Source: Cepaea nemoralis (taxonomy: Eukaryota; Mollusca; Gastropoda; Stylommatophora; Helicidae). From it: 64,000 bases of DNA. The stretch spans positions 265,001 through 329,000 of the forward strand of contig JACEFZ010013234.1 of the NCBI GenBank assembly GCA_014155875.1. Direction: 5' to 3'. The position numbers and the translations under genes were made by a program. Positions 46,101 through 58,800 of this stretch are shown piece by piece. The notes beneath the pieces were generated by a model. That model was not told the origin of the DNA. It ran no database searches and was given only the letters and a program-made list of their open reading frames with translations. The first letter of the stretch is position 1. Each line of letters begins with the position of its first letter.

Positions 46101-46455
46101 TCTGTTGTATAATACTGTGGATGTGCATGACAGTGGATACTTGTCATTGTTTATATATATGTGGGAGATTAAATGTGGGGCGGGGCACTTACACATAGAC
46201 ACACCCTCTGGGTAGAGTGATTAGTACTCGGGTGTCTGTGGTAGAACTTCCCGGATCTCCCAGCCTTCTATGGGAAACATTTCTTTTATGTTAGTGTTGA
46301 ACTTGCACCCTTTTCTGCCTTGTTCAATACTTGGGGGTTACGAGCCAATATATTAATTCCTATAGAGGGCGTGTTTGGGTTTTAGACCCCATTCATACTG
46401 AATACCCCTAGCGAAACTTGTCCTTATTCTAATTTATTATATTTACCACCCTACA
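43150..46455 (+). repeat. 5' LTR of the long-LTR element
   Basis: 3306 bp; differs from the 3' LTR at roughly 25-30 scattered sites plus one replaced stretch near 43195-43220. It carries a near-perfect palindrome around aaacgaaatttcgttt (43230-43252). Short open frames (for example 44228-44485 and 44599-44838) are shared by both LTRs only because the LTRs are copies. TATA-like tatatatatg lies near 46151. Confidence 0.9.
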
Positions 46456-46457
46456 AG

Positions 46458-46485
46458 TGGGGGCTCGTCGCGGAATTTTGAACCC
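46458..46485 (+). promoter_or_regulatory. primer-binding site, tRNA-Pro type
   Basis: TGGGGGCTCGTC followed by gcggaattttgaaccc. The first 12 bases are complementary to the 3' end of tRNA-Pro (…GACGAGCCC plus CCA), and the rest also fits the T arm with small indels. This priming type is best known from gammaretroviruses, but many Gypsy elements also use the sequence. Confidence 0.8.
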
Positions 46486-48822
46486 TTACCCCATGCCATG
46501 AGTGTGGGCGTTGCCCAGAAAATTTGTACCCATGTCTACCTCTCAAGTTGAGACTTTACAACTAATTGGTGGCTGGTGTTCACAAGTATGGGCTTAGACA
46601 CAAGTTTTATGAACCTATGGTGTCTTAATCACAAGTATTGTTTGTTGTGTTTCAACTAATGTTCACAGGTGATGTCTTTATTCTAGAAATTAGAAACCTG
46701 TGTTATTGTTTGTATATGAGAATGGTTAACTCATGTATTTTGTATCCTTTTGGTGGGAGACCTGTTCCTTGTATAGGACCTCATAAAATAAGGTCTCTGG
46801 GATGGTTAACCCATATAGGATTATTTCTGGTAGGATGTCAGGAATTCTTGATTGATTTTGTGTGATGTTGATGTTAGATGTTATTGTTACTCTGGGATGT
46901 TCTTGATTAGTATATTTTGGTAGTATGATAAATATATTACTGTACTATATGTCCTCATTTTTGCATAGACCCACATATGAATCCTGGGCTGTTTAACTAT
47001 GTTGTCATATATTGCCATTTTATTTTGTGCATGCTCTGTTTGTTGGGGTCATGTACTATTGAAACTTACCCAAAGCAACAGAGAAATCCAAAAAAATTTT
47101 TAATGGCTGAGACAGATAGGATATAGCACCCCAAAATTTTTTTTAAAGAATTCAGTAAAGATATCTTTATTTAAGTGGGACACTACATGCATAATGAGAT
47201 TTTAGAACATCAGAGGGAAAATAGCAATAAACAATTAAGTTGACTTAATGTTAGGGCCAATACTCCACCTGCAATTTTATCCGACATGTATAATGGAAGG
47301 AGTATGAATATTGTTTAAATTGCAGTATTCGTAGCCGCCAATGCGGGAAACAGTGGATTTTATATTTCACTTCATATGCATATACTTGTTCGGAAATACT
47401 GAAAGTAGATAGATTGACACTGATGATTCCTATAAGGACATAAAGACGCCTATTCAACGCTTTCAGTTTAAGGGTCTGGTATTCGTAACAGATCTGTTAT
47501 TGTCCATGTGTCAGAAATGGCACTGGTCAATTTTATTATTCGGTTGTTGTAACTCTGTAGTGAACAAGGATCCATTTACTATGTGAGTGAAAGCAATTGA
47601 ATTACAGGGCCCCTTTTACAAGCTAGTCCCTCTGGCATTACCAGTGACAGAGAAGCATACGTCGTTGTGTGACTGGCGAACGAAGGATATGGTTTCGACC
47701 GTAAATTTACCCTGTTATTTTTTATTGGGATGTCATAGGAAGTTAAGAGCTACCGGAAGAAACCTGTAAGTATCTCAAATTTTTGATGTCAGAAAACAGG
47801 AATTGGTCCTCATCTGCGACATTCCCAATTTTATTCTCATCAGAGAATTAGTAACAGGCTCGGGCAGCCTTAGCTCCCATTTTGCATGTTGCTTGTACTG
47901 ACTTGAAAGACTAGGGACAGCTTGCTAGTTGTCACATTATGTTCTTAAAGTCAGGATTTTTCTCCAAAACATCAAACTATTTTGGTGCTCTAGGAGATAG
48001 CCCTATTTATACAACTATTAAATTATGGTTGTTGTTGACGTACCTCTCGACAGATGAAGAGTAGGACGCCTTATTCTTATTTTATTCATAGACCATGCTA
48101 GATTGGGCTATAGCAAGGACTATACTTTTCAAGCACTTGGAAGCCATTGGCTGAGAGTTGCTTGACTTTTTACTAGTTTAGTATTTCTTCTAGGGAGTCT
48201 AACTAGTAATATATTTCAGTTCAGAAGGAAAAGCTTTCAAACTCTTCCAGTTTCAACAGATTCATTGTTCTCCGTATTGATCGGTTACGAACAGACCTGG
48301 AGAGAAACTTAAAGGTGCCCTGATTTTTTTATCTTGAGGAAGTTAACTCAGGAAACACCAGAAAAGAGGGATATATTTATACCTGTGGCTTTCATTGCTT
48401 ACAAGTAAGGTAACCCATCAGTAAACTGGGAGTGTACCGACAACTCGGTTGTTCGGATGACTATTACAGGGACCACCTACGGCTTTAAATTTATCTATGA
48501 ACTGAATATAATGTGGATGGTGATACAGCTATGTGCAATGTTATTACATCTACTTAACGGTGCTTGGGTGGAAATTGTCTACAACATATTTGGAGGCAGA
48601 TGACGATCAATCTACGACAATCGACGCAGAATTGCTCGCTATTTTCACCAGGAAAGCAACGTATACGTGTTGGAGGGGAGAGAATAAATGCCGGTAACTC
48701 ATTCTAGTCAGTATAAAGTGCGGATGGACTTATAAACGAGCCAGGACTTTTCGTAGATTTGGCCTCAAAGCAAATGAACCTACACCTGTGCTAGTTATAC
48801 TTACCCAGTTCAGTATGCCACT

Positions 48823-49149
48823 ATGACTGATTTGAAGGAGGAGATCCTGCTGTTAGCATATTTTAAGGATGATATTCTTATTGCTAATGAAACGGTTGTC
48901 GAAGCTTTATATCTTCGTTCAAACGTCATTGAGAAATTGGTTCGATTGCAGTGGAACCAATACCTCATATAGAGATCTCAACGTCCACTCATATTTCAAT
49001 GGAATGCTGACAACAGTGGAGAGAGAGTTACACTTCTTCAAGCGAAGCTAGATGAATCTTCAATGTTATGTCCAGTTGTCTTGGCAAGTAGAAACATGAA
49101 TGTGGCACGGAGAGATTATTCTACTATAGTGATTAAATGTAAAGCATAA
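48823..49149 (+). pseudogene. possible decayed ORF in the long-LTR element
   Basis: Reads MTDLKEEILLLAYFKDDILI and continues for 109 codons with a single in-frame TAG (48970-48972) before TAA. Acidic, helix-rich, no motif recognised. It could be the remains of gag or a chance frame. Confidence 0.35.
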
Positions 49150-49253
49150 TTGGAGGACCTGGAAGACCAAATGCATCAGATTAAGAAGGTGGAAGACTGT
49201 GGATGACTGTAGCAGCTCTTCCTATGTGGATAGACCTGTCTAGGTGGGAGACT

Positions 49254-52200
49254 TGTGACATGTATGTCATCATCCCTCAGTCTTTTCCAGCAGACAGTTG
49301 CTAGACGCGCTACTGAAGATAGAGGCTATTAAGCGACGGGAGAATTAACGAAACGAAATTTCGTTTCGTTTAAGGCAATTGATTGGCCGCGCCCCGGAAA
49401 CACAGGCTTAATCTAGACAAAGGCTTGGTAGAAAAGCGGTCTGGTCAATCGCCATGTTTCTTCAACGTTAGCGGGTGACCCATTGTTAATGGGTTAATTA
49501 TTAGCTACTTATTCTCTGCGTTTTAGGTGAGCATTATATTATATACAACATATCATGTTATGTATTAGGATAAATGCTTTGATGGCAACTAATATCATGA
49601 TTGAAGTTGTGTGTGTGTGAAAATTAGGAGAATCGCTTTCATTGAAATGTTGGTTTACGTCACACAGCCTGGACATCGCCATGTTGTCCAGTCAGCCTTC
49701 ATAAAGCTTACAATATAATCTTGCTATGAGTCATTCTTCTGAGATGATTTTGTGAACTTACTTTATTCCTATATGCTTATTTTTCACAACTGGTCTCTGT
49801 GTTATAAAGTGGTTTTTTTCTTGAGTGCATATTTTGTATTTCTGCTCTTATGATGGAGAAATATTACTATCTCACATTTGTGTACAACTTTAATAGGTTG
49901 TTAGATAGAGAGAGAGATATTCTCGCTTGACTTTATCATGCACTTAGGAGTTAATCTTTTGTTTACCTGGTTGTAAATACACAGAGATTGTCTTGTAGTC
50001 TTTTATTTTCATAAATGATGTTATGGGATTTTCATGTGGTATGATATACACAATCTCAAGTGTATGGGAAAAGATTCCCATGATTTCTCTTTTATGAGTA
50101 TTTTACCTTTTATGCTCATGATTGTTACTGCTGAAGTAGATCTTTTAACTTCACCCCCATTGGGGACAAACACATGATGATGATGCAAGAGGAGATGACT
50201 GAGTGGTAGCTAGCCTTTTTGCCATTTGTCAGTGGTAGTCACATAATGCTGTTTGTAACTATGGAAAGGAGATTTATGAATTGGGTACATGAGGACATTG
50301 TCTCAGGAACTTTTTCCATGATGTGACAGCGGTACTATCAAAAGATGTTTGCATATTCAGGAGGTGAAGAAAACCTCCCAGGAAGCTCCAGTATCAGTCC
50401 CGAAGAAATGTACCTATTGAGTAGATATCTCACTCACATTTGGAGTGAGACAAAACTCTACAGTAGGCGACAAGTGCTAGGCAACTATTGTCACCTTTCT
50501 TTCTTCACCCCTTTTGTTTCCTCTATTTTTATTATTATACACTGGTATCGGAATGTTTATTTTGTTATTTACACTGATATCAGAATATATGTTTTATTAT
50601 GATAACTGATATCAGAATATATATTTAATTATGATACATTGGTATCAGAATGTATGGTTTATTATGATCCATTGTTATAAGAATGTATATTTTATTATGA
50701 TACACTTATCAATGTTTGGGTTGTATTATTAATCTATATCGACCCTGTTCTTCTTCACTCTACATAGGCGCTAGAGATGGCAGTGGAGTATTGGCACTAG
50801 TCACCATGCTTGGCACTGGATTTATAGTCAACTTGTTTGGATTTAGAGGCAGGAAACTGGGATATCAGCCTCCTCTAATATTCTACAAAGAGTGCTGGTT
50901 ACTGCTACTCACCCTGAACCTGAATGTCAATGCCTGGATACGTAACGGATTTTGAATATGCGGAAGTGGATTCCCTACCTCTGGGAACTTACAGACGGTG
51001 TTAAGCTTTTCAATGTCTGCAAAGACATGAGGCATGCCTGGCCTAGATGGATTTACAGCGTATAACCTCTTCTAAAAGTCACCGCCTAATTCCACGTTCA
51101 ACTGTCATATTCCAGAGGCTCATGGATAGTCTGGAATTCACCATCATTTACCAGTATGGATTTACCAACTGATTGTGTGAACTCCCAGCTTCCTTTGAAT
51201 CTTCTCATCCATCATATCCCAGACATGGATAATCAAGCACATTACCAACTCCCGTCAATCAAGTCGTATATTCAGCTGAAGAAAGAATAACCTACATCTT
51301 AACCCAGAGAAAGGGGCTGGAATATTCATGCCCAATTCAAGTTAGTTCTGTCAGGAAATTCTAATGGATTATGTGATGTCACTCCTCATCCAAAGAGATA
51401 CTGAAAGTGTTTGTGCCTGATCCTGATCGAATCAATCACATGGACTCCTGTGTGTCACGCCACGCCAGAATGCTTCAGACTTATTTATACCTGTCTGTTA
51501 TATCACCCTGGAACGCTCCTAGCCCAGTGACTTAGCAACTGTGACTTGAGAGATTACAGTATATCCACATTGGATTCATATGGATTACTCCTACATGTTT
51601 TTCGCGATGGATATATGATCCAGAAGTGAAAGTTCTGTGTGTGTGTGTGTGTGCAATCCCCAATTTTCTAAATAGGTGGATATATGCAAAGCAGCTGTTT
51701 TCCTGGATTATAGAGAGTGTGATTATGGCCAGACTTTTTCTAGTGGATATTGAAGGAGAGGGAGTCATCATCAGACCCATAGGATAGTTCTAGAGACAGA
51801 TTAGATAGATTTTCTTTATCTATTTCTTTGTATGGATTATTTACTTTGTTTTGTGTTTGACACATGTATTTGATGTGAACCTTTTTTGGGGAAATATTTT
51901 TGGGGACTTCTGTTTTGGTTGTATACTTTGTGTGCATTGCCTGAATATGATAATTTTTTCATGTATATGTCACATATTGTAGCCAACAGGGTTTTCCAGA
52001 ACCCAAATGTTTCCACAATACAATTGTTTGTTTGTTTGGTTTAACCAAGCCTTGAAGTTACTTCATTGTTAACCTGTTGTTCCAAAATTGATGTTTATAG
52101 TCCAGTTATTGTTACTGTTATGTGATACAGTGAGTCATTGTACTGTTTTTGTCTAACAGTGGCTGTTTTCCTCTGTCATGTAATCCAGTTGTTGCGTCTA

Positions 52201-52572
52201 ACATTGGTTGTTGTCCCTCTGTTGTATAATACTGTGGATGTGCATGACAGTGGATACTTGTCATTGTTTATATATATGTGGGAGATTAAATGTGGGGCGG
52301 GGCACTTACACATAGACACACCCTCTGGGTAGAGTGATTAGTACTCGGGTGTCTGTGGTAGAACTTCCCGGATCTCCCAGCCTTCTATGGGAAACATTTC
52401 TTCTATGTTAGTGTTGAACTTGCACCCTTTTCTGCCTTGTTCAATACTTGGGGGTTACGAGCCAATATATTAATTCCTATAGAGGGCGTGCTTGGGTTTT
52501 AGACCCCATTCATACTGAATACCCCTAGCGAAACCTGTCCTTATTCTAATTTATTATATTTACCACCCTACA
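49254..52572 (+). repeat. 3' LTR of the long-LTR element
   Basis: 3319 bp, about 99% like the 5' LTR over most of its length. The palindrome is perfect here (acgaaacgaaatttcgttt plus cgt, 49348-49369). Ends at 52572 one step before the second LTR element. Confidence 0.9.
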
Positions 52573-52583
52573 ATGATGTATGC

Positions 52584-54627
52584 TGTCGTGTCCTCCTTTA
52601 AAGTGTCGTCCCTGGAGTGAGGAGATCCGACACCCACATTATAATATTATTTTTTTTCCCCCTCAATATTCTGGAGAATCCACCAGCTTCCGTCCAACAC
52701 ACTCCATCAGCCTATGGACACCTTTTCCTATCACTCTCACACTGTCGTACTATGCCCCCTTCTCATACTTCCCCAACGCAACATACTCAACAACTCTTGC
52801 TTCTAGAAATTAATAAAGATTAATTTATTAAAATAAAAGTGTAACGTGTATGAGACGTGTATGCGAAGAAAATGTGTGACGTGTTCTATAAAGTGTGTAG
52901 ACTCTGTCTCTCAGACATCAACTCAGTCAGCTGATCACAGCAAAGATAGACCACAGCACGTTACGTCAGAACAAGTACGTCTCACCCGTTGCCGGAACCA
53001 TCTTGCCGGATAATGCTTTGCCTCTGTAGACCTCTGGTAATCCAATTTCATGAACATCCGAAATAGACACCGGTGGTATTAACAGTTACTCATGGACCGG
53101 TTGCACTCTACACAATGTCCGTTCCTAACGTTCCTTAACAAACTGCACAAGTCTTTTGTAGTGTGTACGCAGTCATTAATGTTAAGTGTTAATGTGATTG
53201 ATCCTCACTCGTGTCTATCTAGCCTCACGTATAATCTCTTGTGTTCTGTTACACGAGATTATATAACACTAGGTAACTATTAGACTGTTCTCATTTAGTT
53301 ACTACTGTCTGATGCTGTGTGGTGCATCAGTACGCATCACTCTCTTTGGTGAATCAACTTCCTTCTAGCTTTAGGTACGTTCTGTATGCAACTTTATTGA
53401 TTGTTGAACTGGTGTTCTTCCGAATGGGTTTTTTTAAAAACTTGTTGAGTTTCCTTGGATCTGGTAGGGAACCTAGGATAGAAACAACACATCTGGTGAT
53501 AGTACTAGTCACTGATCCTTTCGGCTGAGTGTAAGCCTATCACCTTGCTTAATGATCTTTAGCTAACTAGACTTAGTCATAGAGCAGATTAGCTACCCAC
53601 CTAGAGTCGAATCAGGCTATGACAAAGGAAAAATATCAGCAAACAGAATGCGGAACCCCGCCCACCAGGGACACCTACGGGAGGATCCCAATTATCCCTC
53701 ATTACTCAACTAGTAAAGCTTATCAACACTTCACTAATCTATTCTAGCTAACAGAGCCAAGTATCACTTCACTACTCTAGCTAGTTTCCACTAACAGTGC
53801 TAATCATCACACTATAGTTTAACAAGGCCACAGTCTATAGTAATTATAACGAATATATTATAATAAGTTATACCTTAAATGGCACTACTGCAGTCCTATA
53901 AATCATATCTACATCTGCCATATAGGCACGTGTAAAATTAAGTCACTAATTAACACACGGTAGATATTATTTCCACTAAGCACTGCAGTGCCCTGGCACT
54001 CTAACTAAAGCATTATTCAAGTCCACCCTAGTTGATCTCAACTCGAGTTTATATCGCAAACTACCAAAGTTGGCCACGTGACGTTATCCTTTACTCCCCC
54101 ACACAGGTGGCACAGTGGCAAATCATCCCCTGTCAAGAACTATTTTCCTGGCTTAAATCCTGTCAAAGTTGTCAGTAATTGCCTAGATTCTCAAAACAAG
54201 CCAGCTAGTTTCTGTAAACTCCCAACAAAGAGTTTCGATACCAAGCTGCCAATCATCTTGATGTTCCGGAAACCAAGAATTGACAGATGCACTGTTTTCC
54301 GTACTAGGTACTTCCGTTTTACATCTGCCCCTGTGATCTCACGGCTTCCATCTGCATTCAAATGTTGACAAACTTGTCACTCTTCTGTTCCGTGGTGACA
54401 ATCCCAGCAGCCATTTCCGTCTGATGTCCGTCAGTATAGATGACAAACGGAACCATTCCATATCCTTCTCCCTCACCACCAAATGTGTTTATGGGCTGAC
54501 ACGATGTAACCTGTACAACTGTGTTTACTCTGTTAGTACAAATAGATGTCGCTGGTCGATCGTCCGCTTAATCCGAAAATCCTCTGTAATAATCAACCGG
54601 ATAAACACACGGTTTCATTTTGTGACA
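52584..54627 (-). repeat. 3' LTR of the Gmr1-like element
   Basis: 2044 bp, downstream LTR in element orientation. Same length as its partner. Differences by eye are around four to five positions, including a one-base indel near 52910 compensated by another in the T run near 53430. Confidence 0.95.
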
Positions 54628-54642
54628 TAGGCCCCCTCCTAA
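54628..54642 (-). promoter_or_regulatory. polypurine tract of the Gmr1-like element
   Basis: On the minus strand aggagggggcc lies two bases before the 3' LTR start (TGTCAC), the expected site for plus-strand priming. Confidence 0.8.
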
Positions 54643-54691
54643 GAGAGTAGTCCATCTCACTCTTCTCCACCGTGAGTTTAATCCAGATGAT

Positions 54692-55180
54692 TCATTCTTC
54701 TTCTTCAGGAGCTGGGTGTCTTGACAAGAAATCCGCTCCAACATTTTCCTTCCCAGGAATGTACTCTACTGTGAAATTATACGGTTGAAGTAACAACGAC
54801 CACTGCATCAAACGTGCGTTGAGCTTCTGAGAAGTAGCCAGGAACATCAGGGGCTGATGATCTGACTGGACCCGAAACTTAACTCCATACAAATATGGCT
54901 GAAATTTTTGCACTGCCCATACGAGGGACAAGCATTCTCTCTCGACGGTTGAATAATTCCTCTCCGCCTGTAGAAGTTTCTTACTTGCGTATGCCACAGG
55001 TTTCAAAACCGAAGCATCGTCTTTTCCTTCCTGTAACAAAGCGGCTCCAATTCCAATCGCACTTGCATCCGTTCTCAACACAAATGGTTTGGAAAGGTCA
55101 GGGAGCTGTAATACAGGTTTGCTGACCAAGGCCTCCTTTAACTGACTATAGGCATTCTCACATTCTGGTGTCCAAATGTT
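54692..55180 (-). pseudogene. RNase H of the Gmr1-like element (shifted frame)
   Basis: Starts effectively at NIWTPECENAYSQLKEAL after a one-base-type frame change near 55180. RNase H residues are kept: FVLRTDASAIGIGAAL (Asp), STVERECLSLVWAVQ (Glu), FRVQSDHQPL (Asp) and YIPGKENVGADFLSRHP (His-equivalent region and Asp). The frame ends with a poly-Glu tail at 54692, about 65 bp before the 3' LTR. No chromodomain and no envelope gene follow. Confidence 0.9.
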
Positions 55181-55803
55181 TGGTCCGGGAATCCCTTTTT
55201 CAAGGTTTCCGTCAACGGAGCTCCCAATTCCGTGAAATGTGGGATAAATTTGTGGTAGAACCCACACAACGAGAGAAAAGATCGCACATCCTTCTTCGGT
55301 TTTGGCCTAGGTGCATTTCTGATTTTATCCAGGTTCTTCTCTTCTGGAACAATGTGTCCTGGAGTGATGGTGTGACCTAGAAATTCCAGAGTCTGGTAAC
55401 CAATCATGCACTTGGTTGGACGAGCAGTAAGCCCTGCTTCCTTGAGTCTATTAAACACTCTCTCCAAGGATTGTAAGTGGTCATCCAAGCTGTCACTGGA
55501 AATCAGAATATCATCCATGAATGAGATGATGGACGGATCCTGTAACGGATCTAGTAAAGTCCTCATCATGCGTGTAAACACACTAGGTGCATTGCTGAGT
55601 CCAAAGGGCATGACCTTGAATTCGCAGTGTCCACTGGGTGTACTGAAAGCTAACAGTGGTCGAATCTCCGGTTTGACTGGTATCTGATAGTACCCCCGAC
55701 TCAGATCCACCTTTGAAAAGTACCGAGCCTTATGGAGCCTAGCGAATAGCTGAGTGGGATTCGGCAAAGGTTCCACCTGAAACTGTGTATGACTGTTCTC
55801 CAC
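55138..55803 (-). pseudogene. RT of the Gmr1-like element (shifted frame)
   Basis: Continues pol in another frame: FQVEPLPNPTQLFARLH, motif A VDLSRGYYQIPV, motif B FGLSNAPSVF, active site SFMDDILISSD, then the thumb HTITPGHIVPEEKN and connection SFLSLCGFYHKFIPHF. Compared with typical Gypsy RT, the segment between RKPSGE and FQVEP is too short by roughly a dozen residues, so the conserved R-x-C-x-D-[YF]-R motif is missing. A deletion that is not a multiple of three explains both the loss and the shift. A second frame change at about 55180 ends this part. Confidence 0.9.
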
Positions 55804-58800
55804 TTGGTTTGCGTAACAAAACTACCCCCGCATTGTATGGGGATGTGGATGGTGCAATCACGTCATCCTCCAGCAGTTTTTTTATTTCCTCCTCCAGGGC
55901 CTTTTCTTTAGAGAATGGCACTGGGTAAACCTTCTGACGAACCGGCTCCTGTGTGGTCAAAGTCATCTCAAACTCCACCAACCTCGTTCGTCCTGGTTTA
56001 TCAGTCAGTATCTCCTTATGAGACTTGAAAACCTGGGTTATCCTTTCCCTCTCCTGGGAGGTCAGATCAGGGTTCACTTGCACATCCCTATAGGTTTCCT
56101 GGTGTACTAAGGGATATTCCCTGCCCTCGCTGGTTCCCACTTCTGTCTCCACTGCAACTGCCATTGCCATGAGGTGAGCTGCCTTGTCTCCGGGTCTCTC
56201 TTCGTATTTCCGCAAGAGATTGATATGGAAAATCTTCGACTTTCCCCGGATCCGGATCTGATAGTTGGTTCTGGATATCACCCTTTCCACGGGAAATGGT
56301 CCTTGCCAACCTATCTCCAGTTTGTTGTTTCCCGTTGGGAGTAACAACAAGACTTTATCTCCTACCTCTAGAGATCTTTCTTTAGACCTACGGTTGTAGT
56401 AAGCCGCATGTCTTTTCCTGGCCTTTTTCAAGTTTTGATTTGCCAGAGTCCATCCCTTGTGGAGTTTTTCTTTCAGTTCCTCCACGTATTGATAGGATGA
56501 GATCACTTCTTCTGACGTCCCCTCTTCAGTCCAACTCCTCAACATGGCTTCCAACGGTCCTTTGATTGGACGACCAAACAGCAACGTAGCGGGTGGTAGT
56601 CCTGTTGAGCCATGAGGAACTTCCCGATAGGCAAAGAGTGCTGCTGGGATATATTCATCCCACCTATCAGGCTTTTCCTGCGCTAGTTTCCTGAGCATTG
56701 TCATCAACGTGCCGTTGAAACGCTCTACTTGTCCATTGGCTTGAGGGTGGTAAGGGCTGGTATGTATGTGGTTAGAGTGAAACACCCTAAATACCTCCTC
56801 CATGAGTTTTACACAAAACTGAGATCCATTATCCGTCAGAATTTGATCCGGAAAGCCTAATCTGGTAAAGGCCTCCATCAGTGCGTCCGCCACTCTTTTC
56901 GAGTCAATCGTGGTCAACGGTATCGCCTCACCCCACATTGTACAGCAATCCACCATTGTGAGTATATACATGTTCCTCTTCCTAGTCCTGGGAAGTGGAC
57001 CCACGATATCGATGGCTACCCTCTCGAAAGGAGAGTTCATGATGGGCATCTCACCCAACATCACCGGTGCTGTCCAGTGTTTCGGTGCCACCCTCTGGCA
57101 CTCAGGGCATGACTTCACATACCGACGCACATCATCTGTCATTCCCGGCCAATAGTAGTGGCAGGAAATCCGCTGCATGGTGGCGGCAATACCCATGTGT
57201 CCACTAAAGGAGATGGTATGCCCCATATGAAGAATCTGGGACCGATGAGCTTTCGGGACGACCAACTGACCGTATAGGTTGTCTCCCCTTCCTGCTCTCC
57301 TGTAGAGTATCCTATTCTTCATGTAGTACTGCCCCCGTCCTGGTGGATCAGCACTTTTCTGCAGCTTTTTGTAGCAAGGACGTAAAGTATCATCCTCACT
57401 CTGGGCAGTTAGTAGCTCCCCCGGCATTGGGTTAGTCACAATTGCGTCTGCCTCTTCCGTTTTCGTCTGAAAGCGAGTCTGCATTGCTCCCATATGGATT
57501 GGCTCCCTGGGCATTCCCAGAAAGACATACCGGCAACCTAGGATGACTGGAAAAATGGGATCGGTCAATACAGCGGCCTTGATGGTGCCGGTGACGTACC
57601 TTGACCGAATCTCCACATTAGCAATGGGCAACTTCATGGTTACAGCACTCTTCTGTGCAGGCTGTATATCCAATGTTTCACCTGTGAATTGTTCTGGATG
57701 TACCAGATCCGCAGAAATCACGGCCTCCCCGTCCAGTCCTGTGTCGTATAAACACTCCACTTGATGACCGTTAACCTCTACCAATTCCACTACAGGTGGT
57801 TTTTCCTGGTCTGGAGTCTCTTCCTCGGCCTCGACCTGTTCGGTGGGCTCCACCTTAGGTTTCCCTGAGCACACGACGAATTGAGTGTCTCCTGACTTTT
57901 CCCTGCAGTCAATAGCATTGTGCCTATTCGACTGACATTGGTTGCACCATTTCCCTGTCCTAGATTTTCTATTGTTGGACTTGAATGAGCTCTCCTGGTG
58001 GCGAGCTTCCTTGTTGACCTTGGCATTTTCCGTGACAACCTCCTTGGAAGTCACTTGACATGCTGCAAAGTGAGGGTTCTTAGCCTTCGATTTGCAATCC
58101 CTCGTATTGTGAGAGGGTGACTTACAAATTGAACACCACTTATCCGACCACGGTCGTTTTGGTGTAGAGCTTGAGGTGCTCTTGCTTCCCTCCTTCTTCT
58201 TCTCTGAACTATCCTCTGATTTGTGCACATAAGGTTCCCACTTTTTGGTTCCTGAGTTTTTGGCTTTCTTCTTGTCATGTTTCTCTTGACTTTTGGTGTT
58301 GGTGGAAAGGTTTTCCCCTGCCTCCCCATGTACCTCGACGAACCGTTCTGCTAATTTATTCACGAGGTCAATATGTTCCGCTCCTTGTTCTCCCAGGAAC
58401 GTCCTGAGAGGTTTAGACATTTGCTTCTTCAGCTGGTCGACCACCATGAGCTCTTCCAGACTCTCATAGTCATGTGCGAACCCAGCCAAATCCATCCACT
58501 TATGGAGATAAGATTTAAGACGCAAACTGTAGGCGGCAAACAACTCTCCCGGTTCTCGTTTCGCTGCTCGAAATTTTTTCCGGTAGGTATGTGACGTAAC
58601 CTCGAATCGTTTCAGCAGAGCCGTCTTTAACTCATCATAATTGTTCTCATGTCCTGGTGGCAGGCGAGTATAAACCTCGTATCCCGTCCCGCGTAATCCC
58701 TGGGATAGCTTAAGATTCGATTTGTTACGCTCCAGACCCATAGCAACTGACATAGCCTCGAAGCGTTGAAGGTATTGATCAATCTTCTCTTTGTCCTCCT

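Larger units (their letters stand above)
46456..49253 (+). other. interior of the long-LTR element, mostly non-coding
   Basis: 2798 bp in which no gag, protease, RT or integrase signature was found in either strand. A possible decayed reading frame exists near the 3' end (48823-49149). The purine-rich aggtgggagac at 49242-49252 serves as a polypurine tract. Confidence 0.8.
43150..52572 (+). mobile_element. long-LTR non-autonomous retrotransposon (LARD-like)
   Basis: 9423 bp. LTRs of 3306 and 3319 bp begin TGTGACATG and end CCCTACA. A 5-bp target duplication atgat flanks it (43145-43149 and 52573-52577). A primer-binding site lies two bases after the left LTR and a purine tract before the right one. 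The 2.8-kb interior has no gag or pol. Large LTRs plus a non-coding interior match the concept of large retrotransposon derivatives, described mainly in plants. The orientation (plus) follows from the primer site and purine tract. It must be moved by another element's proteins. Confidence 0.9.
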
